Source: Archangium primigenium
GTDB lineage: Bacteria; Myxococcota; Myxococcia; Myxococcales; Myxococcaceae
Assembly: GCF_016904885.1 (NCBI RefSeq)
Contig: NZ_JADWYI010000001.1
Location: 1,302,001-1,366,000 of the forward strand
Length of the DNA: 64,000 nucleotides
Reading direction: 5' to 3'
Below, in pieces: positions 43,479 through 56,464 of this stretch. Each line of letters begins with the position of its first letter. Positions within the stretch are counted from its first letter, which is position 1. Below the pieces are notes generated by a model, which was given only the letters and a program-made list of their open reading frames with translations, did no database searches and had not been told where the DNA came from. Position numbers and translations under genes: made by a program.

Positions 43479-43834
43479 GCCGGCGCGGGCGCGGCCGGGG
43501 GCAGGTGCTCCCGGATGACGCCCAGCCAGTACTCGCGCCCGTAGTACTGACTCATCTTCCCGAGCCGCTGGCCGTCGCGGAACAGCAGGAAGGTGGGGAT
43601 GCCGTGGAGCCCGAAGCGCAGCGCGAGCTCGTCGTGCTCGTACGCGTTCACCTTGACCACGCGCATGCGGGCCCCCTCCAGCTCCCGGAGCAGCGAGGGC
43701 TCGGCCGCCGCGTAGATGTCACAGTTGGGGCAGCCTGGACCCCAGAAGTCCACCACCACCAGCTCGTCCCGGGGCTCCAGGACGAGGGCATCGAAGGTCT
43801 GTGGGGTCGCGTCATAGCTTCGGGGATGTGCCAT
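43475..43834 (-). CDS. thioredoxin-family protein
   Basis: A 119-residue thioredoxin fold. The active site is FWGPGCPNCDIY (CPNC rather than CGPC) and the cis-proline is in GIPTFLLFRDGQ. No signal peptide, so cytosolic. The CPNC dipeptide differs from thioredoxin 1 and could change redox potential. ATG 43834. Tail to tail with the terpene synthase, the stops sharing CTAG; divergent from the SUKH-H1 gene. Confidence 0.9.
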   Translation of the reverse strand: MAHPRSYDATPQTFDALVLEPRDELVVVDFWGPGCPNCDIYAAAEPSLLRELEGARMRVVKVNAYEHDELALRFGLHGIPTFLLFRDGQRLGKMSQYYGREYWLGVIREHLPPAAPAPA

Positions 43835-44013
43835 GCGCCTTGCGTGTAACGGCCTCCGCCCGCCGCTTCAAGCCGGGTCTCCCGACGGAGGACGGGAGGA
43901 CATGTGCGGAAAGGCTGCCGGGCGGGGGTAGGGCGGTGCACAATAGGGGCCGAGGTGGACTGCGCAGCGGGCCTGGGGCCTCCTAAGCTGAGGCCCTTCG
44001 AAGCGGAGGGGAC

Positions 44014-45333
<1,320 letters not shown>

Positions 45334-45347
45334 GCGAAAGCCCGAGA

Positions 45348-45370
45348 CGGAGCGGGTGAGACCCGCTCCG
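45348..45370. terminator. bidirectional terminator hairpin
   Basis: Perfect 9-bp stem CGGAGCGGG/CCCGCTCCG with loop TGAGA between the convergent SUKH-H1 and AI-2E-type genes. Confidence 0.7.
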
Positions 45371-45379
45371 CCCGTCGGC

Positions 45380-46510
45380 TCAATGCGAGATCGAGGGCGG
45401 CTGGGAGGGCGGAGGGTCGCGGGGGCCCTCGTCATGGGGTTGCAGGATGACGCCTTCCCCCGAGGACTCCTCGAAGGCCCAGCGCTCGTGGAGCCGGGCC
45501 AGCCGCTCTTGCATCAACACCTGCAGGGCTCCCGCGATGGGCAGGCTGAGCAGGGCGCCGAGCAATCCCGCCAGGCCCGTACCCACCAACATCACCAGGG
45601 CGATGATCAGGGGGTTCATCTTCAGCGTGTGCCGCTGCACGAGCGGCTGCAGCAGGTTGCTCTCCACCTGCTGGTAGACGACGAAGAGGGCGAGGGCGAT
45701 GAGCCCCTGCTTCATGCCCACCGAGGCCATCGTGGTGCTCGTCACCAGGATGCCGCCAAGGAAGGTGCCCACGAAGGGGATGAGTCCCAGCACCGTCATC
45801 ATGAGGCCCAGGGGCAGGAAGTAGGGCACTCCGAGCACCAGGGTGATCACGGCCGTGGTGATGCCGCCGATGAGCGAGATGAGGAACGAGCCCGCCACGT
45901 AGCCGCCCACCACCCCCTTCATCCGATGGCCGATCCGCGCGTAGCGCTCCCGCTGGGTGGGCCGGACCCACCGCAAGAGGGCCTGGAAGAGGTCATCGCC
46001 GAACAGCAGGAAGAAGACCGTCAGCACGGCGACGGTGACCGCGGCCACGACGTTGCGCAGCACGTCCGTCACCACCCCGAGCATGGGCCCGGGCATGCCC
46101 GACACCTGCCGCTGCAGCTGCTGCGCCGCCTGGTCGATGACGTCGTAGCGCTTGTCCAGCTTCTCCACCCAGGGGTGGTGCTGCAGCCGATCCAGGAATC
46201 CGGGCGCGGCCTGGACGAGCGCGCGGCCCTGCTCGACGAGCATGGGCACCAGGGTGACCACCAGCGCCGACAGGAGACCCAGTCCCAGCAGCGCCACGCC
46301 GAGCACCGCCAGGCCCCGGCGCAGTCCTCGCGCCTCCAGCCAGCTCACCAGCGGGTTGGCGGCCAGAGCGAGAAAGAGCGACACCATCACCCAGGACAGC
46401 ACCATGGCGGATTGGGTGAGCAGCCACAGCAGGGTGACGAGCGCCAGGGCGTGAAGCCCCACCGTCCAGACCGTGAGGGGCGTGACCTGCGAGCGGCGGG
46501 GTGAGGGCAT
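45380..46510 (-). CDS. AI-2E-type transporter family membrane protein
   Basis: A 376-residue inner-membrane protein with seven to eight hydrophobic segments and the family motif region LGLIPFVGTFLGGILV, then QQVESNLLQPLVQRHTLKMNPLIIAL. Members include TqsA and PerM; substrates vary and export of quorum signal is shown only for a few. ATG 46510 is used; GTG 46513 directly before it is possible (AGAGGA 7 bp upstream). It follows the small acidic protein gene by 35 bp on the same strand. Confidence 0.9.
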   Translation of the reverse strand: MPSPRRSQVTPLTVWTVGLHALALVTLLWLLTQSAMVLSWVMVSLFLALAANPLVSWLEARGLRRGLAVLGVALLGLGLLSALVVTLVPMLVEQGRALVQAAPGFLDRLQHHPWVEKLDKRYDVIDQAAQQLQRQVSGMPGPMLGVVTDVLRNVVAAVTVAVLTVFFLLFGDDLFQALLRWVRPTQRERYARIGHRMKGVVGGYVAGSFLISLIGGITTAVITLVLGVPYFLPLGLMMTVLGLIPFVGTFLGGILVTSTTMASVGMKQGLIALALFVVYQQVESNLLQPLVQRHTLKMNPLIIALVMLVGTGLAGLLGALLSLPIAGALQVLMQERLARLHERWAFEESSGEGVILQPHDEGPRDPPPSQPPSISH

Positions 46511-46545
46511 CACGAATGGGTCCTCTCGAGCGGCGCGCGGGGGGC

Positions 46546-46818
46546 TCAGTCGTTGCCGAGGTCGTCCGGCCGAATCGGGCGCAGGGGCTCGTGGGGCTGG
46601 GCGGTGAGCTCACGCTCCTCGTCCTCGTCGTCATCGCCGCGGAACTCGCGGATCTGATCCGGCAGGATGTCGCGCGAGTCGGCCTCCTCCTCGAGCGGCG
46701 GCGTCATGGCCAGCTCCGCGTCGGTGAAGTTGAGCTCCTCGCGCCCGGTAACGGGATCCCGATGGCGCAGGGACTGGGACTCGCCGACTTCCTCGGCTCC
46801 GAGATTCTTGAATCGCAT
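46546..46818 (-). CDS. small acidic protein of unknown function (90 aa)
   Basis: A 90-residue hydrophilic protein, net acidic, with a DDDEDEERE run and DPVTGREELNFTDAEL near the middle. GGGAGA lies 7 bp before ATG 46818, which strongly supports this start. Upstream neighbour of the AI-2E-type gene (35 bp) and probably co-transcribed. No domain recognised; likely disordered. Confidence 0.7.
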   Translation of the reverse strand: MRFKNLGAEEVGESQSLRHRDPVTGREELNFTDAELAMTPPLEEEADSRDILPDQIREFRGDDDEDEERELTAQPHEPLRPIRPDDLGND

Positions 46819-46916
46819 GGCTGGTCTCCCAAGGACGCCGGGATGGCGCATGAGCCAACGGTGCGAATCCAAGGGACTTCTCGCAACGGCCCTCGGTCGC
46901 TCGCCCGCCAGGGGGC

Positions 46917-47567
46917 TCAGCGCGGCGGGGTCACGTCCGCGGGGTAACGCGGCTCGGCCTCCAGCCACACCATGACGAGGGCGAGCACGCGGGAGAGCGT
47001 CTCGCGCAGGGCGTAGCGGCGCGTGGAGGGCTTGCCCTCGTCGGCGGCCACGCCCCAGGCGTCGATGCCCACGGAGTTGGCGATGTAGAGCGCGCGCGTC
47101 AGGTGGAAGCGCTGGGTGACGAGCACGGCCTGGCGCACGCCGAAGACCCCATGGGCCCGCACGGAGCTGTCGTAGGTGGACAGGCCCGCGGTGTCCTCCT
47201 GGATGGCCTCGGCGGGCACGCCCCGCTCGCGCACGTAGCGCACCATGGCGCGCGTCTCGTCGTGGAAGCGGTCCGAGTTGTCGCCGCTGAGCAGCAGCGT
47301 GCCCACGGTGCCCGCGCGGTACAGGGCCAGGGCGGCGTCCAGCCGCTGGGCGAGCACCGGCGAGGGTTTGCCTCCCCGGGCCAGCCCCGCGCCGTACACG
47401 AGCGCCACCGGCGCCCGGGGCACCTCGGCGCGCGGCAGGATGCGATCCGCGTAGCGGTGCTCGACGTACAGGGACAGGCTTCCCACGGCCAGGATGCCCA
47501 GGCCCGCGCCCAGCCCCATCAGGCGGACTGCTCGCCGCCACCGATTCTTTTGACCCTCCGGGCGCAT
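46917..47567 (-). CDS. SanA/YdcF-family (DUF218) membrane protein
   Basis: A 216-residue protein with one N-terminal membrane segment (LMGLGAGLGILAVGSLSLYV) and a periplasmic DUF218 domain: ALVYGAGLARGGKPSPVL, LLLSGDNSDRFHDE, VLVTQRFHLTRALYIA. The TQRFH and SGDN motifs match SanA, linked to envelope barrier function in enterobacteria. ATG 47567 is used; ATG 47597 is possible. Same strand as the acidic protein, 98 bp apart. Divergent from atpG. Confidence 0.85.
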   Translation of the reverse strand: MRPEGQKNRWRRAVRLMGLGAGLGILAVGSLSLYVEHRYADRILPRAEVPRAPVALVYGAGLARGGKPSPVLAQRLDAALALYRAGTVGTLLLSGDNSDRFHDETRAMVRYVRERGVPAEAIQEDTAGLSTYDSSVRAHGVFGVRQAVLVTQRFHLTRALYIANSVGIDAWGVAADEGKPSTRRYALRETLSRVLALVMVWLEAEPRYPADVTPPR

Positions 47568-47713
47568 GAACTCCGGCCCAACGGCCGGAACCCGCATTGT
47601 CGTCCCGACGGGGCTGCCAGGGAAGCGCACTCTCCTGGCCGCTCCCACGGCGTCGACTCGGGCGGTGGATTCCTGGCTCCCGGAAAACGGCGCGCGGGGT
47701 TGGAAGGCCACGG

Positions 47714-47741
47714 TTGACCGGCCGCCACACCACCCTATATA
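47714..47741 (+). promoter_or_regulatory. sigma-70 promoter of the atpG operon
   Basis: TTGACC (47714-47719) and TATATA (47736-47741) with a 16-bp spacer. The -10 lies inside the perfect palindrome CCCTATATAGGG (47733-47744). The predicted leader of about 55 bases carries AGGAG before ATG 47802. Confidence 0.55.
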
Positions 47742-47801
47742 GGGGGCCGCGACCGGGCCGAACATCTCAGGCCCACGTTTCGACAGGAGCTGGTGGCCTC
47801 A

Positions 47802-48710
47802 ATGGCGTCTCTTCGCGACATCCGCAAGCGCATCCGCTCGGTGAAGAACACGCGGCAGATCACCAAGGCCATGAAGATGGTGGCCGCCGCCAAGCTGCGC
47901 AAGGCCCAGGAAGCGATCACCGCCGCGCGGCCCTACGCGCAGATCCTCGATCAGATCATCTCCGACCTCGTGGTGCGCTCGCAGGGCGAGGAGCTGGCCC
48001 ATCCGCTCCTCAGCTCGCGCCCGGTGCGCAAGGCCGAGGTGGTGCTGCTGACGTCGGACCGCGGCCTGGCCGGTGGTTTCAACTCCAACGTGATCCGGCG
48101 CGCCACCCGCTTCCTCTACGAGAACAACGGCGTGCAGGTGGAGTTCTCCACCGTGGGCCGCAAGGGCAACGACTTCTTCCGCCAGCGCGGGCAGTCGATG
48201 CGCAAGGACTTCGGGCACCTGTCCCAGAAGCCCGACTACACCCAGGCCTCCGCCGTGGCCGAGGAGCTGAGCGCGCGCTTCCTCAAGGGCGACGTGGACG
48301 CGGTCTACGTCATCTACAACGAGTTCCTCTCGGCCATTAACCAGAAGGTGACCGTGGCCCAGCTGCTGCCCCTGCAGACGCTGTCGGTCAGCGCGCCCAC
48401 GGCCGCCCAGGTGGGTCAGGTCGCCCCCCAGGCGCAGCCCACGGCGGACCTGGTGGACTTCAAGTACGAGCCGGGCCGCCAGGAAGTGCTGGACCGGCTG
48501 GTGCCCCAGGCCGTGTCCATCAAGCTCTACCGCGCGCTGCTGGAGAGCGTGGCGAGCGAGCACGGCGCGCGCATGTCCGCCATGGAGAACGCGACGAGCA
48601 ATGCCACGGACATGATCTCCAGCCTGACGCTCACCTACAACCGCACCCGCCAGGCGGTCATCACCAACGAGCTCATGGAGATTGTCTCCGGCGCCGAGGC
48701 GTTGAAGTAG
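47802..48710 (+). CDS. atpG: ATP synthase F1 gamma subunit
   Basis: Central rotor shaft of F1, 302 residues. The N-terminal helix [17 protein letters not shown] and the C-terminal helix [19 protein letters not shown] are family hallmarks. ATG 47802 was preferred over GTG 47793 since MASLRDI is the usual start. First gene of a short operon. The usual upstream genes atpH and atpA are absent: a divergent sanA-like gene lies there instead. atpD follows after 120 bp. Confidence 0.96.
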   Translation: MASLRDIRKRIRSVKNTRQITKAMKMVAAAKLRKAQEAITAARPYAQILDQIISDLVVRSQGEELAHPLLSSRPVRKAEVVLLTSDRGLAGGFNSNVIRRATRFLYENNGVQVEFSTVGRKGNDFFRQRGQSMRKDFGHLSQKPDYTQASAVAEELSARFLKGDVDAVYVIYNEFLSAINQKVTVAQLLPLQTLSVSAPTAAQVGQVAPQAQPTADLVDFKYEPGRQEVLDRLVPQAVSIKLYRALLESVASEHGARMSAMENATSNATDMISSLTLTYNRTRQAVITNELMEIVSGAEALK

Positions 48711-48746
48711 TAGCGGGGCTTCTGGCCAGACGGCCTCCAATGTTGA

Positions 48747-50276
<1,530 letters not shown>

Positions 50277-50315
50277 TCCCCACGTTCGCGTCACACGGCC
50301 AGGAGGGGTGTCCAC

Positions 50316-50861
50316 ATGCTGCGTTCCGTCGTTCTCGGGATCATCTTGTTGGCCGCTCCTGGCCTCGCCGCGGAGCGCTCCAGCCGCCCTCGGGTGAGCG
50401 CCAATGGCGCCTACAGCGTGCGCATGGTCGTGACGGGTCCCGACCAATGCACGCTGGAGGTGTCTCGCGAGAGCGGCGTGGAGTGGAAGCTCACGCAGTG
50501 CGTGGGGAGCGCCGACGACCTCTACTTCGTCTCCAACGACGGAGAGAAGGTGTGGGTCCTGCTTCCGCTGGCCACCAAGGGCACCCAGAAGTTGCCCGGC
50601 AAGCAGAACAAGGCGCTGCCCGCCTGGGCCAACACCCCCGTGGCGGCCCTGTATGATCGTCACGGCGCGAAGGTGGAGGAGCGGCGCCTGCTGGACTTCG
50701 TGAGCCGGCAGGCCCTGCCCGAGGTGCGGCAGATGACGCAGCACCTCAAGTGGCTGGAGGGCATGCTCGGCGTGCCGGGCAAGGGCCCCCGCCTGACGGA
50801 TGCCGGACGCATTGATTTCGAGACGGTGGGCGGCGGCAAGACCCATCAACTGACCTTCTGA
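50316..50861 (+). CDS. secreted protein of unknown function between atpD and atpC
   Basis: A 181-residue protein with a signal peptide (MLRSVVLGIILLAAPGLAAE). The mature part is beta-rich with two cysteines about 20 residues apart (DQCTLEV, LTQCVG). AGGAGGGG precedes ATG 50316. It sits 39 bp after atpD and 33 bp before atpC, so it is almost certainly in the ATP synthase operon although it is exported. No function recognised; unrelated to F1 subunits. Confidence 0.8.
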   Translation: MLRSVVLGIILLAAPGLAAERSSRPRVSANGAYSVRMVVTGPDQCTLEVSRESGVEWKLTQCVGSADDLYFVSNDGEKVWVLLPLATKGTQKLPGKQNKALPAWANTPVAALYDRHGAKVEERRLLDFVSRQALPEVRQMTQHLKWLEGMLGVPGKGPRLTDAGRIDFETVGGGKTHQLTF

Positions 50862-50894
50862 AGTTGACGTTCTGAAGAGAGCACGGAAAAGCCC

Positions 50895-51299
50895 ATGGCC
50901 AAGCTGACGGTCGAGATTGTCACCCCCGAGAAGCGCGTCCTGTCGGTCCAGGCGGACGAGGCGATCGTCCCCGGCGCGCGGGGCCTGTTCGGCGTGCGGC
51001 CGGGCCACACCCCGTTCCTCTCGCTCATCGAGCCGGGCCTGCTCACCCTGTCGGGTGAGGGCGCGCCGCGCGAGGCCTACTTCGTGGCCGGCGGCTTCGT
51101 CGAGGTGAGCAACGACAAGGTGCTGGTGCTCGCGGACGTGGTCGAGCCCGTGGCCTCCATCGACGTGGACGCCGCGCGCCAGCGGCTGGCCGAGGCCCAG
51201 GAGCGGCTGCGCGGCATGTCCTCGGACGACGCGCGCTTCACCGTGGAGCAGGCCATCGTGCGCCGCGAGACGGCGCGCGTGAACGCCGTGGCCCGCTAG
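50895..51299 (+). CDS. atpC: ATP synthase F1 epsilon subunit
   Basis: A 134-residue subunit with the beta-sandwich domain (VEIVTPEKRVLSVQADEAIVPG, VRPGHTPFLSLIEPG) and the two C-terminal regulatory helices (QRLAEAQERL). It connects the rotor and inhibits ATP hydrolysis. Last gene of the atpG-atpD-atpC unit. Confidence 0.95.
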   Translation: MAKLTVEIVTPEKRVLSVQADEAIVPGARGLFGVRPGHTPFLSLIEPGLLTLSGEGAPREAYFVAGGFVEVSNDKVLVLADVVEPVASIDVDAARQRLAEAQERLRGMSSDDARFTVEQAIVRRETARVNAVAR

Positions 51300-51409
51300 T
51301 TCCTGTCTGGTTTGCGCGGGGCGCGCCTCACGTGCCCCGCGTGTCTGTCTTTGACTCCCGCGCGCGCGGGTCCGAGCCCTGGACGGCTCCCCGCGCCGCC
51401 GCGTGCCCC

Positions 51410-51655
51410 ATGCTCGACCTCTTCCACCTCATCGCGGATCCTCCGTCGGCCGAGGCCCGACTCTACGTCGTGGACCACGCGCTGGAGGATCGCGTGCGCT
51501 TTCGCAACCTCGCCTTCCCGGAGGCGGAGGCCGCGTGGCGCGCGCTCGGTGGACACACCACGCCCGCGCTCTGGGACGGCGTTCATCTGCACCAGGGCGC
51601 GCAAGCGGTCGTGGCGCGTCTGCAGGCGGTTGTCAACCTGGGGCGAGATGAGTGA
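51410..51655 (+). CDS. small thioredoxin-fold-like protein without CxxC
   Basis: An 81-residue ORF beginning MLDLFHLIADPPSAEARLYV, with TTPALWDGVHLHQGAQAVVARLQ near the end. The pattern of LFHL strand, helix, then (T)PAL plus helix resembles glutaredoxin or GST-N folds, but the active-site cysteines are absent. Start uncertain: ATG 51410 has no ribosome site and a GTG at 51332 extends it. Moderate support as a gene from codon bias and its family-like pattern. Confidence 0.55.
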   Translation: MLDLFHLIADPPSAEARLYVVDHALEDRVRFRNLAFPEAEAAWRALGGHTTPALWDGVHLHQGAQAVVARLQAVVNLGRDE

Positions 51656-51756
51656 TCGCTTGGGGTGGGAGCGCGCCCTTCACCCAACCTGTATGCGGAG
51701 CGAGCCGAAGTCGCGAGGGATCGTAAGTCGGGGCTGGTCATGCGACGCGGTTTGGT

Positions 51757-51762
51757 TATCTT
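51757..51762 (+). promoter_or_regulatory. candidate -10 element for a leaderless transcript
   Basis: TATCTT 10 bp before ATG 51773, no Shine-Dalgarno. Confidence 0.3.
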
Positions 51763-51772
51763 GCCGCTCCCC

Positions 51773-52807
51773 ATGTCGATGACTCCCGCCGAGCGCCAGG
51801 ATAGGTTTCAAGCGGCGTTCCTGGGTCTCGCGATCGGAGATGCCCTGGGGTTTCCGCTCAAGGGCATTCCGCCGCTGAACCTCGCGCGGCTCAGCGGGCT
51901 GGCCGACGACTTCGCGCCCCGGCCCCGAGGCAAGTTCGCCAAGGGCCAGTTCTCCGACGACACGCAGTTGATGCTCGCCACCGCGGAGAGCGTCATCCGC
52001 GAGGGCAAGGTGGACGGGCGCAGCACCGCGGTGCACCTGGCGTGGCTGTGGCAGGAGGGCATCATCCTGCAGCCGCCCAAGCCGCTCGCCGAGTCGCTGC
52101 AGAAGCTCGCGCTGGGCACGCCGTGGATGAGCGCGGGCTCGCCCCTGGGCGTCAAGTGCCACTCGGTGCTCAGCCGCGCCATGGTGGTGGGCCTCTTCGA
52201 GAGCAAGAGCCGCGTGCGCATCCGCCATGACGCGGGCGTGCTCGCCATCCTCACGCACAAGGATCCCACCTGCGCCGGGGCCGCGGCCGCCTTCGCCCAG
52301 GCGGTGGCCATGGGCCTCACCACCAAGGAGCCGCCCACGCCCGCCGCCTTCTGCGAGGAGCTGGCCCTGGCGGCCGCCGCGCACGATCAGGAGCTGGCCG
52401 AGGAGCTGCGCCACCTGCCGCGGTTGCTCACCTGGGACACGTCGCGCGCGCTCACGCAGCTGCGCAAGGTGAGCGTGCCCCCGAGCCAGCTGCGCGGCGT
52501 GGACGGCCTGCCGCCGCACGTGGTGCCGGTGCTGCTCACCGCCATCTACGCGACGCTCAAGGCGCCGCACGACTTCCGCCAAGCCGTGGAGCTCACCCTG
52601 CGCTGTGGCGGCGAGGCCGACGCGGCCGCCGCCTGCGTGGGCGCCATGCTCGGCGCGCACCTGGGCACCGCCGCCATTCCCCCGCGCCTGCGCAAGAGCG
52701 TGCTCTACGCCGACACCCTCGTGGACGCCGCGGATCGCCTCTTCCAGGCCCGCCAGGTGCGCGAGACCCTCGCCACCGCGCTCGCCCAGCAGAAGCGGCG
52801 CCGTTAG
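51773..52807 (+). CDS. ADP-ribosylglycohydrolase-family protein with altered metal site
   Basis: A 344-residue helical protein of the DraG/ARH fold. LGLAIGDALGFPLKG and QFSDDTQLMLA match the first metal-binding block. The second block, normally GGDTDT, reads CGGEADAAAACVGAMLGA, so one aspartate is Glu and the threonine is Ala. DraG/ARH enzymes remove ADP-ribose from proteins; activity here is uncertain. ATG 51773 is supported by a TAnnnT hexamer 10 bp upstream; ATG 51740 and 51779 are alternatives. Confidence 0.82.
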   Translation: MSMTPAERQDRFQAAFLGLAIGDALGFPLKGIPPLNLARLSGLADDFAPRPRGKFAKGQFSDDTQLMLATAESVIREGKVDGRSTAVHLAWLWQEGIILQPPKPLAESLQKLALGTPWMSAGSPLGVKCHSVLSRAMVVGLFESKSRVRIRHDAGVLAILTHKDPTCAGAAAAFAQAVAMGLTTKEPPTPAAFCEELALAAAAHDQELAEELRHLPRLLTWDTSRALTQLRKVSVPPSQLRGVDGLPPHVVPVLLTAIYATLKAPHDFRQAVELTLRCGGEADAAAACVGAMLGAHLGTAAIPPRLRKSVLYADTLVDAADRLFQARQVRETLATALAQQKRRR

Positions 52808-52952
52808 TCCCCGCGAGCAGCGACCAGGCGGCCGAGCCCTCACCGCGCCCGCCTGACTTCCCCTGGCGTCCTTCCGATTCCACTTTCTCCTGGGAGAGCG
52901 GAACTCACCTGTGACCACGTCGTGGGTTCATGGGACGCCTGGGAGGCGGCAC

Positions 52953-53357
52953 GTGGAATTCGAATCGGAGCGGCTGGAGCGCAGCCAACTGGAATCGCTG
53001 TCCACCGCGGAGCTGGTCCGTCACGCCATCGAGGAGACGCGGCTGCTGGCGCGCGCGGAGATCCTGCACGCCAAGAAGGAATTGAAGGAGGAGGTCGCGG
53101 CGGCGAAGACCGCGGGCATCTTCCTGGGCGCCAGTGGGGTGCTCGGCCTGGTGGGTCTGTCGGCATTGCTCGTGGCGGCGGGCCTGGCGCTGCCGGTGGC
53201 CCAGTGGCTGGGCGTGTTGCTCGTGGGCATCTTCCTGGTCCTCGTGGCCGGAGGGCTCGCCCTGATGGGCTCCAAGCGGCTGCCGACCAAACCGCTGGCG
53301 CATACCCAGGAGCGCCTGAAGACGGACCTCGTCCGCACCAAGGAGACCCTGCAATGA
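52953..53357 (+). CDS. holin-superfamily III-like membrane protein
   Basis: A 134-residue protein with an amphipathic charged N-terminus (SLSTAELVRHAIEETRLLARAEI), two adjacent membrane segments (about 65-85 and 92-112) and a charged tail. It matches the phage-holin-3_6/YqjE-type family, widespread in bacteria as an envelope-stress protein rather than a phage lysis protein. GTG 52953 is chosen: GGGAGG lies 6 bp upstream. An in-frame GTG at 52911 would add 14 residues. Overlaps the next gene in ATGA. Confidence 0.75.
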   Translation: MEFESERLERSQLESLSTAELVRHAIEETRLLARAEILHAKKELKEEVAAAKTAGIFLGASGVLGLVGLSALLVAAGLALPVAQWLGVLLVGIFLVLVAGGLALMGSKRLPTKPLAHTQERLKTDLVRTKETLQ

Positions 53358-53872
53358 GTGACGACACGAAGCGCGCCATCACCCCGGGGCTGAGCGAGCG
53401 CGAGCAGGTGGAGCGCACCGCGGACCGGCTCCGCGATGAGCTGATGCTCACGCTGCAGGAACTGGATCGGCGCCGCGAGCGCGCCCTCGACATGAAGTTC
53501 CAGCTGCGCCAACTGCTCGAGCGCAACCGCGACGTGCTCTTCAAGCTCGGCGCGGGCGCCCTCACGGCCGTGGCCGTGGGCGTGGGCTGGTCGGTGCTCA
53601 GCGGCCGCCGCCGCGAGCGCGTGGTCTGGGCCCGCCGGGGACACGCGATGCGGCGCGCGTGGAAGCATCCGGACCAGGTGGCCACCGGCGCGCCCCAGCG
53701 CCCCTTCCCGATCGAGCTGGGCCACAAGCTGCTGCTCATCTTCGGCGGCGCCCTGGCCACCGCCCTGGCGCGCAACGCCGTGCAGACGCTCGTGCCCCCG
53801 CCGGAGCGCGCCGCCCAGAAGGCCGCCCGCCGTCCGGGAGTCCGCTTCGTCCAGGCCGAGGCCCACGCCTGA
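53354..53872 (+). CDS. membrane-associated protein, partner of the holin-like gene
   Basis: A 172-residue protein: charged coiled N-terminus (REQVERTADRLRDELMLTLQELDRRRE), a hydrophobic segment (LFKLGAGALTAVAVGVGWSV), a basic stretch, a second weaker hydrophobic segment (LLLIFGGALATALA) and a basic tail. Translationally coupled to the holin-like gene, recalling elaB/yqjD-yqjE gene pairs. A hairpin follows at 53906-53934. Confidence 0.72.
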   Translation: MSDDTKRAITPGLSEREQVERTADRLRDELMLTLQELDRRRERALDMKFQLRQLLERNRDVLFKLGAGALTAVAVGVGWSVLSGRRRERVVWARRGHAMRRAWKHPDQVATGAPQRPFPIELGHKLLLIFGGALATALARNAVQTLVPPPERAAQKAARRPGVRFVQAEAHA

Positions 53873-53905
53873 CGCTTCCCTCCTGAGCCACCGCGTCATG
53901 CGCCC

Positions 53906-53934
53906 GGCGCCCTTTTCCTCGCGGAAGGGGCGCC
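53906..53934 (+). terminator. candidate terminator
   Basis: GGCGCCC plus TTCC pairs with GGAA plus GGGCGCC (one bulge and one wobble) around loop TCGC, then GTGTTT. It follows the holin-like pair. Confidence 0.55.
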
Positions 53935-54116
53935 GTGTTTGCGTCATGCAACCTGACGCCTTGCGTCAGCGCGGGTTCCACCCTGGGTAGCGAGCGAATG
54001 TGCCTGGAGACCCATCCAGTAGGGCCTGGAATTGGGCTAGCGTCTCGGGCACTTGATGAGACAGAGGGGGGCGTCTCTCGATACCGCCCGCCTGCTCACT
54101 TCCCAGGAGCCGAGCC

Positions 54117-55925
<1,809 letters not shown>

Positions 55926-55939
55926 GCCGTCCCCCGCCG

Positions 55940-56317
55940 TCAGGCGCGCTTCGGCCGCCTGACGGTCTTCCTCGCCGCCTTCTGGTTCGCCACGCGCAGG
56001 GCGGCCTCGGCGGCGCGGCGGACCCAGGGCAGCAGCGCATGGGCGTCGTCCGCGACCTCCGCCGGCGGCGTCCAGTAGGACAGGGTGACCTGGCGGCCCT
56101 TGCCGCCGTCGTAGACGAAGGGCTCGCCTCCGGCGGCCTCGAAGGCGGCGCGCGAGGTGTCATCCGTCTTCAGGTAGAGCCGCCCGTCGAGGATGAGCCC
56201 GAACATGCGCCCGGCCTGGAACAGGCCCCAGCCGCCGAACATGGCGCGCGCGTGCACCGGCCCGAAGGGCTTCAACAACTCCAGCGTGTCGTCGAGGGAG
56301 GAGCTCGAGCGGGCCAT
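55940..56317 (-). CDS. TfoX N-terminal-domain protein
   Basis: A 125-residue protein matching the TfoX-N fold: VHARAMFGGWGLFQAGRMFGLI followed by YLKTDD and FVYDGGKGRQVTLSYW. Only the N-terminal domain is present; the tail is basic (RKTVRRPKRA). In gamma-proteobacteria full TfoX controls competence, but stand-alone domains are of unknown function. AGGAG lies 7 bp before ATG 56317. Confidence 0.85.
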   Translation of the reverse strand: MARSSSSLDDTLELLKPFGPVHARAMFGGWGLFQAGRMFGLILDGRLYLKTDDTSRAAFEAAGGEPFVYDGGKGRQVTLSYWTPPAEVADDAHALLPWVRRAAEAALRVANQKAARKTVRRPKRA

Positions 56318-56429
56318 GGCGGACTCCTGCGCACGGGGCGCGGGGCCTCGTCGCCCGGCCGTCTGCTCTCCAGGTGGAGCGGCCTGTAGATTTTCCGGCG
56401 GGGCGCGAGGGGGTGCGGTTTCTGGAATA

Positions 56430-56441
56430 GTGCCTAGGCAC
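56430..56441. promoter_or_regulatory. 12-bp perfect palindrome
   Basis: GTGCCTAGGCAC, 23 bp before the M23 peptidase start in a divergent promoter region; overlaps possible TAnnnT hexamers. Confidence 0.3.
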
Positions 56442-56464
56442 CCTTCCGTTGTCGCGCGGCCCCC

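Noticed and set aside
52953-53872. Prophage remnant, because of the holin-like gene
   Set aside because: No other phage gene, integrase or attachment site is nearby; the family is common in non-phage contexts.
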